A DNA stretch of 36,186 nt. Origin: Neobacillus niacini NBRC 15566. Its GTDB lineage: Bacteria > Bacillota > Bacilli > Bacillales > Cytobacillaceae. Below, one piece after another: positions 6,852 to 12,881 of the stretch. The stretch is from positions 1 through 36,186 of the forward strand of contig NZ_BCVA01000059.1 in the NCBI RefSeq assembly GCF_001591505.1, in the 5' to 3' direction. The notes under the pieces were generated by a model. It was not told the origin of the DNA, searched no databases, and saw nothing but the letters and a program-made list of their open reading frames with translations. Both the position numbers and the translations under genes were made by a program. Position 1 is the first letter of the stretch, and the number at the start of each line of letters is the position of its first letter.

Positions 6852-7580
6852 TCAAAAAAAGCAACCATCGTTGTTGGATGATTGCTGCAGGTTAAAACGT
6901 AGATTCGGTTGTGCTGGAAGATCGAATGGAATATCTCCTTTGCGGTATAAATTTGCAATGTGACCATAGCTTTCAAACGCCCCATTTTGGAACTTAAAGA
7001 TGTAACCGTAGTTGTTGACGAGGAATGCGTTACAACGTGTGTATTCTTCCATCCAGGTACACCAAGCGTTGAAAAAATCCATGGCGTTTTTATTTCTTTG
7101 TAGTAGTAATAACTCGGATTGTACTAGGATGATATTTTCGTAAGAAAACTCGTAAAGTGCATTAACCATGTTATTTTTAAGATACCAAGTGGCTGTTTGA
7201 AGACTATCTTCCCAATCGAAGTTGTCTTTTAAAACCTTTTGATAGTTGGTTAAAATTACTTGTCCATGAGGAAGTGTCTTTAAGATTTCTAGATTGTTTT
7301 TATGGTCACGAATACTAAAGTAATAGTAACTAACTAGTTGTTCATCTGGTTCAGTACCAAATGTAAGTTTTAAAGCCTCTGTTACACACTCGATCATCTC
7401 GTCCCCAGCTAACTTTTTGACTATTTCAGCATTGTGCTGCCGACGAAGTATTTTCCAAGCGATTTGATGTAATGTAAAATAACTTGATCTTTCCACCCCT
7501 TTTAAATGTAATCTCGAAACTAAGCAGCTTTTTTCTGTCAGTGTCCTGGCAAATTGGATGCCATGTTGGACTGAATACAT
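6852..7580 (-). CDS. Hypothetical protein, 242 aa
   Basis: A well-formed gene: AAAGGAGGAA about 6 nt before the ATG and codon use like its neighbours. The product is mostly helical and soluble, with many aromatic residues (VSYYYFSIRDHKNNLEILKT; WCTWMEEYTRCNAFLVNNYG). No HTH, nucleotide-binding or transmembrane motif is visible, and the family is not recognised. A terminator lies just upstream (7609-7628), so it should have its own promoter in the short gap 7581-7608 or be read through. The downstream 74-aa gene is probably co-transcribed. Confidence 0.6.
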   Translation of the reverse strand: MYSVQHGIQFARTLTEKSCLVSRLHLKGVERSSYFTLHQIAWKILRRQHNAEIVKKLAGDEMIECVTEALKLTFGTEPDEQLVSYYYFSIRDHKNNLEILKTLPHGQVILTNYQKVLKDNFDWEDSLQTATWYLKNNMVNALYEFSYENIILVQSELLLLQRNKNAMDFFNAWCTWMEEYTRCNAFLVNNYGYIFKFQNGAFESYGHIANLYRKGDIPFDLPAQPNLRFNLQQSSNNDGCFF

Positions 7581-7608
7581 AAAGATTCCTCCTTTAGTAA
7601 AATAAAAA

Positions 7609-7628
7609 AACTGCCTATAAAGACAGTT
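7609..7628 (-). terminator. Intrinsic terminator (minus strand)
   Basis: AACTGCCT / AGACAGTT (7609-7616 with 7621-7628) pairs with one G-T, and the minus strand continues with TTTTTTTATTTT. It would stop transcripts of the paralogous genes at 7902-8459 before the 242-aa gene. Confidence 0.7.
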
Positions 7629-7666
7629 TTAATACATAACCCCACGCGCTAGCGTAAGTATATGAC

Positions 7667-7733
7667 CACAAAGAAAACGCAGTCTTTGTGAAACCTTAAA
7701 AGATTCCAAAAAGGGTGGAGGCGAAAGCCTCCC
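7667..7733 (-). repeat. 67-nt structured repeat, copy A
   Basis: This 67-nt segment matches 8577-8643 without gaps; my hand count is 53 of 67 identical, and the last 27 positions are identical. It ends in the hairpin GGAGGC-GAAA-GCCTCC (7717-7732). Copy A also has CACAAAG (7667-7673) / CTTTGTG (7684-7690). Read on the minus strand, the GC hairpin is followed by CACCCTTTTTGG, a terminator shape, so it may end the 7902-8192 transcript. Confidence 0.65.
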
Positions 7734-7901
7734 ATGTTTCTTAACATCAATGACACTATCGATACTTCAGTAATAGTGCATATTGACTACGTAACCAACG
7801 TTGAACGTGTAATCTTTCAAAACGGGAAAGGGCGACAGCCCCAAAACCGAAAAGAATGGAGGGGCGCCTCCCTTTTAGCAGTAAATGTTGCTGGTGAAAA
7901 A

Positions 7902-8192
7902 TTAAAAAGAGTGACTTGAAAGCCTTTTTTCGATGAAATCCTGTCTATTTTTTATAATGGTATATGCTTTATTTAAGTCATCTTCAGCCATAGAAATTGT
8001 CATTGCATGGCTAGCAAGTCCAGTCGCTCCGAATGGTAATGGATTTTTTACATTACGGTATTCCTCTTCGTATTTGTTATAAATCCAGTCATATGTAAGT
8101 TTAAAGTGTTCCAGTGTATACGTTATTGATGCTGTAAGAACTTGTAGTTCTGATAATTCTTTATGGTAATCGAGTGCGTTTTTGGTGCCCAT
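7902..8192 (-). CDS. Small helical protein, 96 aa, paralogue of the next gene
   Basis: The N-terminus ALDYHKELSELQVLTASITY matches ALYYHYELLELKKLITDIEE of the 80-aa protein encoded at 8217-8459: both have AL-x-YH-x-EL-x-EL followed by a long helix. The product is an all-helical, soluble protein with no known motif. AAAGG about 12 nt before the ATG serves as ribosome site. The two genes lie head to tail 24 bases apart and look like a tandem duplication. Function unknown. Confidence 0.6.
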   Translation of the reverse strand: MGTKNALDYHKELSELQVLTASITYTLEHFKLTYDWIYNKYEEEYRNVKNPLPFGATGLASHAMTISMAEDDLNKAYTIIKNRQDFIEKRLSSHSF

Positions 8193-8216
8193 TGTTCTTC
8201 ACTACCTTTCTTTGTT

Positions 8217-8459
8217 TTAGATATAAAGGTTAGACATACTCTGAACAATCTTATCGTGCTGATACTTGAATTTTTCTAGAGATCTAACCAAGCTGACTTT
8301 TGAATAAGAAATAGATATTCCAAATATGCTATCTGGGTCATTTTCAGAAGTTAAGTGACTTTCAGCTGCTTCTGCCCATTCAATAGCTTCCTCAATGTCC
8401 GTAATTAACTTTTTCAACTCAAGCAATTCATAATGGTAATAAAGGGCATGTTCTTTCAT
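8217..8459 (-). CDS. Small helical protein, 80 aa, paralogue of the previous gene
   Basis: Begins MKEHALYYHYELLELKKLIT and is helical throughout, with an acidic middle (TSENDPDSIFGISISY). AAAAGGAGAA is placed about 10 nt before the ATG. The gene is preceded on its own strand by a 430-base region holding three terminator-shaped hairpins, which suggests a controlled leader or the loss of further family members. Not recognised. Confidence 0.6.
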   Translation of the reverse strand: MKEHALYYHYELLELKKLITDIEEAIEWAEAAESHLTSENDPDSIFGISISYSKVSLVRSLEKFKYQHDKIVQSMSNLYI

Positions 8460-8822
8460 ACTTTTCTTCTCCTTTTCTTAGTGAAATTCAAAAAAGGGCA
8501 CACCGCTTGCGGTGCCATGCTTATGCATACATGCTTTATGTCTTTATTCCAACAAACAGCTTGATTGGAGTAAGAACATAAAGACAACGTAACCTACGTG
8601 AAACGTGAAGAAGGTTCAAAAAGGGTGGAGGCGAAAGCCTCCCGTGAGCTAGTTTAAGTACTGAAGTATGCGTGCTGTTGTTCAAGAAAGAGCACACCAC
8701 TTGCGGTGCTATGCATATGCCACTCTTTTTTATGCCGGTTTTAAGTTATGCTAAAAGAAAAAGAGAGAATAAAAGAGAAAAAGGAAATTTATCCTTGTTT
8801 ATCAAGGGTGGCGGTGTTTTCC
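8460..8822 (-). promoter_or_regulatory. Leader region with three terminator-like hairpins
   Basis: No gene. Read on the minus strand towards the 80-aa gene, it carries in order: hairpin at 8691-8710 (AGCACCGC..GTGGTGTGCT, then TCTTTCTT); copy B of the 67-nt repeat with GGAGGC-TTTC-GCCTCC then TTTTTG (8616-8643); and GGCACCGC-AA-GCGGTGTGCC then CTTTTTT (8491-8516). The first and third hairpins share the CACC(G/A)CTTGCGGTG core on the plus strand. Three successive hairpin plus T-run elements before one small gene could be attenuators, or terminators left by deleted genes. Confidence 0.45.
8577..8643 (-). repeat. 67-nt structured repeat, copy B
   Basis: Second copy of the repeat at 7667-7733. 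The GGAGGC-GAAA-GCCTCC hairpin is at 8627-8642. The upstream part can pair as ACGTA-acc-TACGT (8588-8592 with 8596-8600 in register) instead of the CACAAAG/CTTTGTG stem of copy A, so a hairpin is kept while its sequence changes. Confidence 0.6.
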
Positions 8823-8869
8823 TTTGTTGTAGTTTAGGTGTATAGTTGTAGTAATTATCTACAACAAAT
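8823..8869 (+). promoter_or_regulatory. Operator-like inverted repeats before the RepL-like gene
   Basis: GTTGTAG (8845-8851) and CTACAAC (8859-8865) form a perfect inverted repeat. A third copy at 8823-8832 (TTTGTTGTAG) is the exact reverse complement of 8859-8868. Three half-sites in 46 bases just before the RBS suggest autoregulation of the RepL-like protein. Confidence 0.5.
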
Positions 8870-8887
8870 AATTGGAGGAATAGGATT

Positions 8888-9268
8888 GTGGCAGAAAAAT
8901 TTTTAAAAATGGACCAAGATAATATGGTTGCACTGATCAAGCTTATAAAAGGGGAGCAACAAGCGGCGGTGGTAAGTTACATAATTGATAACCTGGATTT
9001 AAGGTATAATAGGTTGGATAAAACTCAAAGAGAAATTGCGCATGATTGTGGAGTAAGTACCAAAACTGTAAGTGACATTATTAAATTATTATGTGAAAAG
9101 GGATTTCTAAAAAAGAGGTATGGGAAATCATTAGGGGGGCAGTACATGGTTTCGCCTCATTTATTTTATAGGGGTTATGAAAATCGCCAAAAAGTAGAAT
9201 TGAATGATAAATTTAAAAATTTTGATAAGAAACCTAATTATCTTAAGGAACCTAAGAAACCAGAATAA
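8888..9268 (+). CDS. RepL-like winged-helix replication protein
   Basis: GTG start with GGAGG (8874-8878) 9 nt upstream; 126 aa. Residues about 55-100 are a winged HTH: TQREIAHDCGVSTKTVSDII, KLLCEKGFLKKRYGKSLGGQ, then YMVSPHLFYRGYE. The last phrase matches the YMVNP-x-LF ending of RepL proteins from small Staphylococcus/Bacillus plasmids. The N-terminal part also fits that family's short helical region. RepL is thought to act as an initiator of plasmid replication. It is somewhat short for RepL, so it may be a relict initiator or a repressor derived from one. Inverted repeats upstream and a terminator right after the stop make it a self-contained unit. Confidence 0.6.
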   Translation: MAEKFLKMDQDNMVALIKLIKGEQQAAVVSYIIDNLDLRYNRLDKTQREIAHDCGVSTKTVSDIIKLLCEKGFLKKRYGKSLGGQYMVSPHLFYRGYENRQKVELNDKFKNFDKKPNYLKEPKKPE

Positions 9269-9295
9269 AAGGACTCCTGAATGTAGAATCCTTTT
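9267..9295 (+). terminator. Intrinsic terminator of the RepL-like gene
   Basis: AAAAGGACTC (9267-9276) pairs with GAATCCTTTT (9286-9295) around a 9-nt loop with one internal mismatch. It overlaps the end of the stop codon. Confidence 0.7.
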
Positions 9296-9644
9296 GCTGC
9301 GGTCCTTATGCCCGTTTCCTGACGGTATCCGGCTTTTCTTTTTAGGGCAAGGAAAAAAAAATCTGGCGGTATTTTTAAAGTCGCTTATTCGGCTGATTAT
9401 GGGGCCGTGCGCACGTCTAATGATGCCTTGAAAATCCTAAGATTCTGGTTCGTTTTTGCGTAATGACTTAGCAATGGAGAAATCCAGTAGCGTCAAGGGC
9501 TTAGCCTTTACATACGCGTTAAGAAATGTTTAGTTTTTGCTTATTTTCTTAGGTGTGCTTAATGTGCGCAGAAAATGGTGTGAAAATATTGCACAAAGTG
9601 GCTTGATAAAACAAAAAAAGCTTATTTGATGTTCTTTGCAATGC
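9296..9644. other. Intergenic region, no gene seen
   Basis: About 350 bases with higher GC than the surroundings. No frame with a ribosome site was found. CTTAGGTGTGC near 9549-9559 occurs in inverted form as GCACACCTAAG near 6478-6488. This could mark the two ends of an old insertion, but the match is short. Confidence 0.3.
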
Positions 9645-9887
9645 CTATGTAAGCAGCTTTTCGCTTTTCCATTCCTTCCTCAATTCTTTTCTGGACCACT
9701 TAATAGCCTGTTCATCGTCGTAGCTTTCACTGAAGCCGACAATAGCTTCATCTTCATCTTGCCAGTAATAAGAATAGGCTTCAAAAATACCATTATCTTG
9801 TTTATACACGTTTGTTCTAATGGTTCCTCCGATTTTATCCCTCGTTTTCACCCAGTAAAAACTTTCTGTGATCTTGTGCTTCTCCAT
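9645..9887 (-). CDS. Small hypothetical protein, 80 aa
   Basis: The frame is open to 9980, but AAGGGAG about 9 nt before the ATG at 9887 marks the likely start (MEKHKITESFYWVKTRDKIG). The longer form would run through a large perfect inverted repeat. The product is acidic-aromatic (IFEAYSYYWQDEDEAIVGFS), probably a small alpha/beta domain, with a basic helical end (WSRKELRKEWKSEKLL). Not recognised. Confidence 0.55.
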   Translation of the reverse strand: MEKHKITESFYWVKTRDKIGGTIRTNVYKQDNGIFEAYSYYWQDEDEAIVGFSESYDDEQAIKWSRKELRKEWKSEKLLT

Positions 9888-9927
9888 TTTTTTCAACTCC
9901 CTTCCCTTCGAATGATAAGTGTAATCT

Positions 9928-9971
9928 GCTCTCATATCAAAAGACGAAAATGTGAATTTTGATATGAGAGC
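9928..9971. repeat. Perfect 15-bp inverted repeat (IR1)
   Basis: GCTCTCATATCAAAA (9928-9942) and TTTTGATATGAGAGC (9957-9971) are exact complements around a 14-nt loop. It lies in the leader of the minus-strand 80-aa gene. No T-run follows in either direction, so a terminator role is unlikely. It touches the next inverted repeat without a gap. Confidence 0.85.
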
Positions 9972-10030
9972 GTGTAGCAAAATGGTGTTTTTTACTGAAA
10001 AAAACAGTCGTTTTGGTGATTTTGCTACAC
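9972..10030. repeat. Perfect 12-bp inverted repeat with inner hairpin (IR2)
   Basis: GTGTAGCAAAAT (9972-9983) and ATTTTGCTACAC (10019-10030) are exact complements. The 35-base interior contains a second hairpin, GTTTTTT-ACTG-AAAAAAAC (9987-10005). It begins at the base after IR1 ends. The pair resembles cruciform or ssDNA hairpin clusters of rolling-circle or transfer origins, but no relaxase gene is present in the window. Confidence 0.85.
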
Positions 10031-10163
10031 CTATAAGGCATGAAAAATCAATTTTGGTAGTTTTTTTCGAAAGGACACGAAAAAGTGCCTCACATTTCTT
10101 TTAGAGGATTTTCACCTTTGAAAATAGAACGTATAAAAGAACGTTATCAGGGAGTGAAGGTGA

Positions 10164-10784
10164 ATGGAAGGTGTATTTGAGAAGGCGTATTCGCCTAAAG
10201 AGATAAATACAACATTAGATATAGGAGATAGCACGCTAAGAAAATGGTGTCTTTCCCTTGAGAAGAACGGGTATGCGTTCATGAGGAACGACCATAAACA
10301 ACGGATATTTGTAGAGAATGATGTAGTCGTATTACGGCATTTTCAGAATCTGGTGAAGCACCACAATATGCAATTAGAGAACGCTGCAAAATTGGTTGTA
10401 GATCGCTTTGGTAAAGGGGCGTTCGAGGCGGGAACGGGAGGCGTTCCTGCAGTAATGGAGGAAGAAAACGACGTTTTAAAGCGTGATTTAATACGTTCTA
10501 ATGAGGATATAATGACGACGTTGTTAGAGCATGTAAAAACGCAAGATGAATTTAACCGCACGTTATTGCGACGCTTGGAACAGCAGGAAAATTTCAATTG
10601 TGAATTGGTTCAACGGTTAGAACAGCAGCAAACATACATTGAAGAACGCCTGGAACAACGGGATCGTAAGCTGATGGAATCATTAAGGGAATCCCAGGAG
10701 GTAAAGCAGCAACTTTTGCAAATAGCAGCCACACAGGAAGAACAGAAAAAGAAAGGCTTTTTTGCCCGTTTGTTTGGAAAGTAA
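10164..10784 (+). CDS. HTH/coiled-coil protein (DUF3967, RacA-like)
   Basis: Residues about 8-70 form a MerR-type HTH (YSPKEINTTLDIGDSTLRKW, then FVENDVVVLRHFQNLV). Residues about 100-195 are a continuous coiled coil rich in Glu, Gln and Arg. The end KKKGFFARLFGK is a basic amphipathic tail that could touch the membrane. The HTH + coiled coil + end-tag plan is that of DUF3967 proteins common on Bacillus plasmids and resembles RacA, which tethers DNA to the cell pole. A role in partition or anchoring of the plasmid is plausible. GAAGGTGA lies directly before the ATG. It stands alone on its strand, downstream of the two abutting inverted repeats, which are candidate binding sites. Confidence 0.7.
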   Translation: MEGVFEKAYSPKEINTTLDIGDSTLRKWCLSLEKNGYAFMRNDHKQRIFVENDVVVLRHFQNLVKHHNMQLENAAKLVVDRFGKGAFEAGTGGVPAVMEEENDVLKRDLIRSNEDIMTTLLEHVKTQDEFNRTLLRRLEQQENFNCELVQRLEQQQTYIEERLEQRDRKLMESLRESQEVKQQLLQIAATQEEQKKKGFFARLFGK

Positions 10785-10819
10785 GCGTGGGGAGAAAATA
10801 AAAGGGTGATAGATTGTTT

Positions 10820-10964
10820 ATGGATATAATTCTCTGAAGAGGATTGCATTTTTATGGGTGTTTCTTGTCTTTTATATATCGGACTACAAACAAAAAGATA
10901 AAGAAAATTAGAAGAACAATTAGAAATACGTTTAAGTCAAGCGGGGATTCAAGATGATTCTTAA
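10820..10964 (+). pseudogene. Frameshifted small membrane peptide gene (remnant)
   Basis: Across three frames one can read a coherent ~47-aa peptide: MDIIL, then LKRIAFLWVFLVFYISDYKQ, then KLEEQLEIRLSQAGIQDDS before TAA at 10962-10964. The pieces are joined only by two one-base frameshifts, near 10834 and near 10908. The N-terminal part is a membrane segment and the end is a charged helix. This is best explained as a decayed small membrane protein gene. The alternative is chance; there is no intact frame of this length. Confidence 0.35.
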
Positions 10965-11030
10965 ATACCTTGGAAGGTACCCATCTTAAAAAGGTGGAAC
11001 AGCCATAACTCTGTCATTCGAAGCGTTTTA

Positions 11031-11090
11031 GAGTATCCTAAAGAATCCTGAAGAATCCTAAAGTATCAGAAAATGTCATACAATGTCAGA
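11031..11090 (+). repeat. Six tandem 10-bp repeats
   Basis: Six 10-bp units in exact register: GAGTATCCTA, AAGAATCCTG, AAGAATCCTA, AAGTATCAGA, AAATGTCATA, CAATGTCAGA. Each has an (A/G)TC core at the same place. A 10-bp period puts every core on the same face of the helix. It lies about 30 bases before a probable promoter and could be an activator or partition-protein site. Confidence 0.6.
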
Positions 11091-11118
11091 CAAAAGTGTA
11101 CAAAGTTAAACAAAGTTA

Positions 11119-11390
11119 TGCTACTATTGTGGTAGTAACCTATCATCTTTGATTACTTAATTAATTTGTTCAAAACATGTTTGTGGGATTTAAAAACTGA
11201 TAGGTTGCGAGGAGTTTTTGATCTTTTTATGGTCAAAAAATCAATTGGAGGGCCGAGACCTTAGCCGTGGGAAGCTAAGTTGTCGGTAAATTTAACTGGT
11301 TATAGTTTAGTGTTTTTAAACTTCAAAGATTACCTTTTTATGATTTAAGAGATGAAAAAACCTCGGGCGTGGGAACCTGAGGTTTTTTCG
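11119..11390 (+). ncRNA. Candidate structured RNA with CGTGGGAA-loop hairpins
   Basis: An extended -10 (TGCTACTAT, 11119-11127) precedes a region without a convincing gene that ends in a strong terminator. Pairings seen: AACCTATC (11137-11144) / GATAGGTT (11199-11206); TTTTTGATC (11215-11223) / GGTCAAAAA (11231-11239); CCGA..CTTAGC-CGTGGGAA-GCTAAG..TCGG (11253-11286); and the terminator stem at 11355-11388 with the same CGTGGGAA loop. The total is about 260 nt. Two frames of 11 and 23 codons start near GCGAGGAG (11207-11214) and could be leader peptides. A Bacillus-plasmid RNA family exists in Rfam and should be compared; I cannot say that this is it. Confidence 0.5.
11355..11388 (+). terminator. 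Intrinsic terminator with CGTGGGAA loop
   Basis: AAAAAACCTCGGG (11355-11367) pairs with CCTGAGGTTTTTT (11376-11388) over 13 bp with one G-T pair. The loop CGTGGGAA (11368-11375) is identical to that of the hairpin at 11260-11279. Confidence 0.85.
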
Positions 11391-11435
11391 TTTAGGTATA
11401 GCATTTTTAGGGAAGAATCATAATAAATATTAGAG

Positions 11436-11564
11436 AAGGTGAGTGGGAGTCAGTTCGGCAGCCGTTTTAAGTCCAAGTGCTTGTGGGCACGAACCGAACC
11501 ACCTTTCTTTTATGTACTATGATCTTACCGTCCGTATGGTACTACATTGTGGGAAGTGTAGTGC
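11436..11564 (+). ncRNA. Second structured segment with GTGGG loops
   Basis: Nested pairings: AAGGTG (11436-11441) / CACCTT (11500-11505); GTTCGG (11453-11458) / CCGAAC (11494-11499); GTGC-TTGTGG-GCAC (11477-11490). The sequence TCTTTT follows. A separate hairpin GTACTACA (11539-11546) / TGTAGTGC (11557-11564) shows GTGGGAA in its 10-nt loop. A 71-codon frame passes through here (11443-11658) but has no protein-like composition, so RNA structure seems the better explanation. Confidence 0.4.
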
Positions 11565-11570
11565 TACTGG

Positions 11571-11696
11571 TTATCCATTAAACACTTTGAAAACGAATAA
11601 AAGAAGGTTTCCGATGGTTAGTGCCCAATCGAAGCCTTTTTTTATTTTGCTTTCGTGAGTGGTAATGAAGTCTAGTATTTTTCTCTTCAACTTCAT
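11571..11696 (-). CDS. Small membrane peptide, 41 aa
   Basis: The frame is open to 11822, but AAAAGGGGGT just upstream of the ATG at 11696 marks the start. The product begins MKLKRKILDFITTHESKIKK and ends FDWALTIGNLLLFVFKVFNG: a basic helix followed by one membrane segment. The plan (basic N-part, single C-terminal TM) resembles small membrane toxins and other plasmid peptides. Plus-strand structured RNA lies opposite its 3' side, so antisense control is possible but unproven. Confidence 0.55.
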   Translation of the reverse strand: MKLKRKILDFITTHESKIKKGFDWALTIGNLLLFVFKVFNG

Positions 11697-12807
11697 CGAC
11701 CCCCTTTTTATTGATTTAAGAGAGGGCCGCCTTGGACTATACTCAATATTATAGCAGACAGATGTTCGATAAGTAGATGTTTTCGACAGAAAAATAGACC
11801 AAGATAAGAAATAAAGTAACAAAATAAACCGATTCTATTAAAAAATGTGATGCAGTGTTTCTTGTACGGGTCGGCAAAAATTTTTTTGCCCTATTTATTG
11901 ATTTAAAATTGCCCAATCCTTAACCATTCCTTTTAGAAAAAAAGCTTAAAACAAGGCATTTATATGCATACACTCCATCACCATGAAATAGATCAAAAGT
12001 TTGTTATCCTCCGCAGCCAAATTCCCCTCCTGCATGAATAACGTCAGTATCGACAATCTCCTAAACAGGATGATAAAGATAACAATTTCTCATTCTATTA
12101 CAATTAAACGAACAATCCCCTATAAAGTGAAAGTTAATTCGTCTGAAGTATTGCCCTCAGCAACACTGAGACAGCCCCTGCGGCCGGAGTTTTGGAAATT
12201 GGTATTTATCTTTGGCTTGGGTGAGAGGACCCCTTGACACCCCCTAGCCCCCTGTGTACCCACCTGCCCAGTAAAAAAATCAATGGTATTAACGGTAATA
12301 ACTTCGTATGTTGGTACCGTTCGTTATCGCTATTTCCGTTCTTATTATGATAGTGAATACAGCTTTATTCCTGTTTTGTCATGGTACTACTTGCATATGT
12401 GTTTGACATCTGATGGTACCTCATGTGATTTTTAATATTCCCCCTGTCACTGGTGGGACTGACTGCCTTGGTTATACTATACAATTGGTATTACCTACTC
12501 CTTAGCTATAGTCCTTCTATAAGCCCACCTGAACCACAGAATAAATCCGTTAATACCTCCCTTTATTCAGTAACCATTCAATAAAAAAGAGGGTGCAGAT
12601 CATAAAGAATCTACACCCTTAAAACTAATTTATGGACTCCTAAAACATAGCACTTTAATAAATAGAAGTGTTTGTACATTAGGTGAACATTATTTTTAAA
12701 ATCCAATGTAACAAAATACCTAGAAACAGAATGAGGCGATATTATTGAATAATGATTTTTTTCAATCCTTAAGACATACAGGCATTAGTTCCTGAAGAAA
12801 AAAATAT
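11697..12807. other. Long non-coding or decayed region
   Basis: More than 1 kb with no supportable gene. It holds a hairpin GGCAAAAA / TTTTTGCC (11873-11890); a block at 12280-12500 in which TGGTAC(C/T) and GGTATTA/GGTAATA repeats recur (about 12286, 12296, 12314, 12384, 12414, 12486); and a minus-strand terminator (12590-12620). The 78-codon frame at 12001-12237 has no ribosome site. The region looks like decayed accessory DNA. Confidence 0.4.
12584..12620 (-). terminator. Intrinsic terminator, minus strand, no gene before it
   Basis: AGGGTG-C-AGAT (12590-12600) pairs with ATCT-A-CACCCT (12609-12619). The minus strand continues CTTTTTTATT. No minus-strand gene lies upstream until 13960, so its transcript is unknown. 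Confidence 0.7.
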
Positions 12808-12879
12808 GGTTAACCTTAGTTAACATGGTTAACCTATGATATAATAATGTTATAAAAGTTAACCACAGGAGGGTAAACC
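12808..12879 (+). promoter_or_regulatory. GGTTAACC operator cluster and promoter
   Basis: Palindromes GGTTAACC at 12808-12815 and 12827-12834, with related AGTTAACA (12818-12825), AGTTAACC (12857-12864) and GGTAAACC (12872-12879). The first three are about 10 bp apart, one helical turn. An extended -10, TGATATAAT (12837-12845), lies inside the cluster, and AGGAGG precedes the ATG at 12882. The likely ligand is the RHH protein encoded next. Confidence 0.65.
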
Positions 12880-12881
12880 AA

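Noticed and set aside
7734..7919. 61-codon plus-strand frame after repeat copy A
   Set aside because: No Shine-Dalgarno site other than the hairpin itself; codes simple structured-RNA-like sequence and overlaps the end of the minus-strand gene at 7902.
9204..9431. 75-codon frame overlapping the end of the RepL-like gene
   Set aside because: Shadow of the RepL-like frame and its terminator; no ribosome site.
11443..11658. 71-codon plus-strand frame
   Set aside because: Composition not protein-like, passes through nested hairpins and opposes the 41-aa gene with a good ribosome site.
12001..12237. 78-codon plus-strand frame
   Set aside because: No ribosome site and no recognisable pattern.
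12299..12330. loxP-like sequence ATAACTTCGTATG
   Set aside because: The left half resembles a loxP arm but the right half is not its inverted partner, so a working site is unlikely. Kept only as part of a low-interest repeat block.
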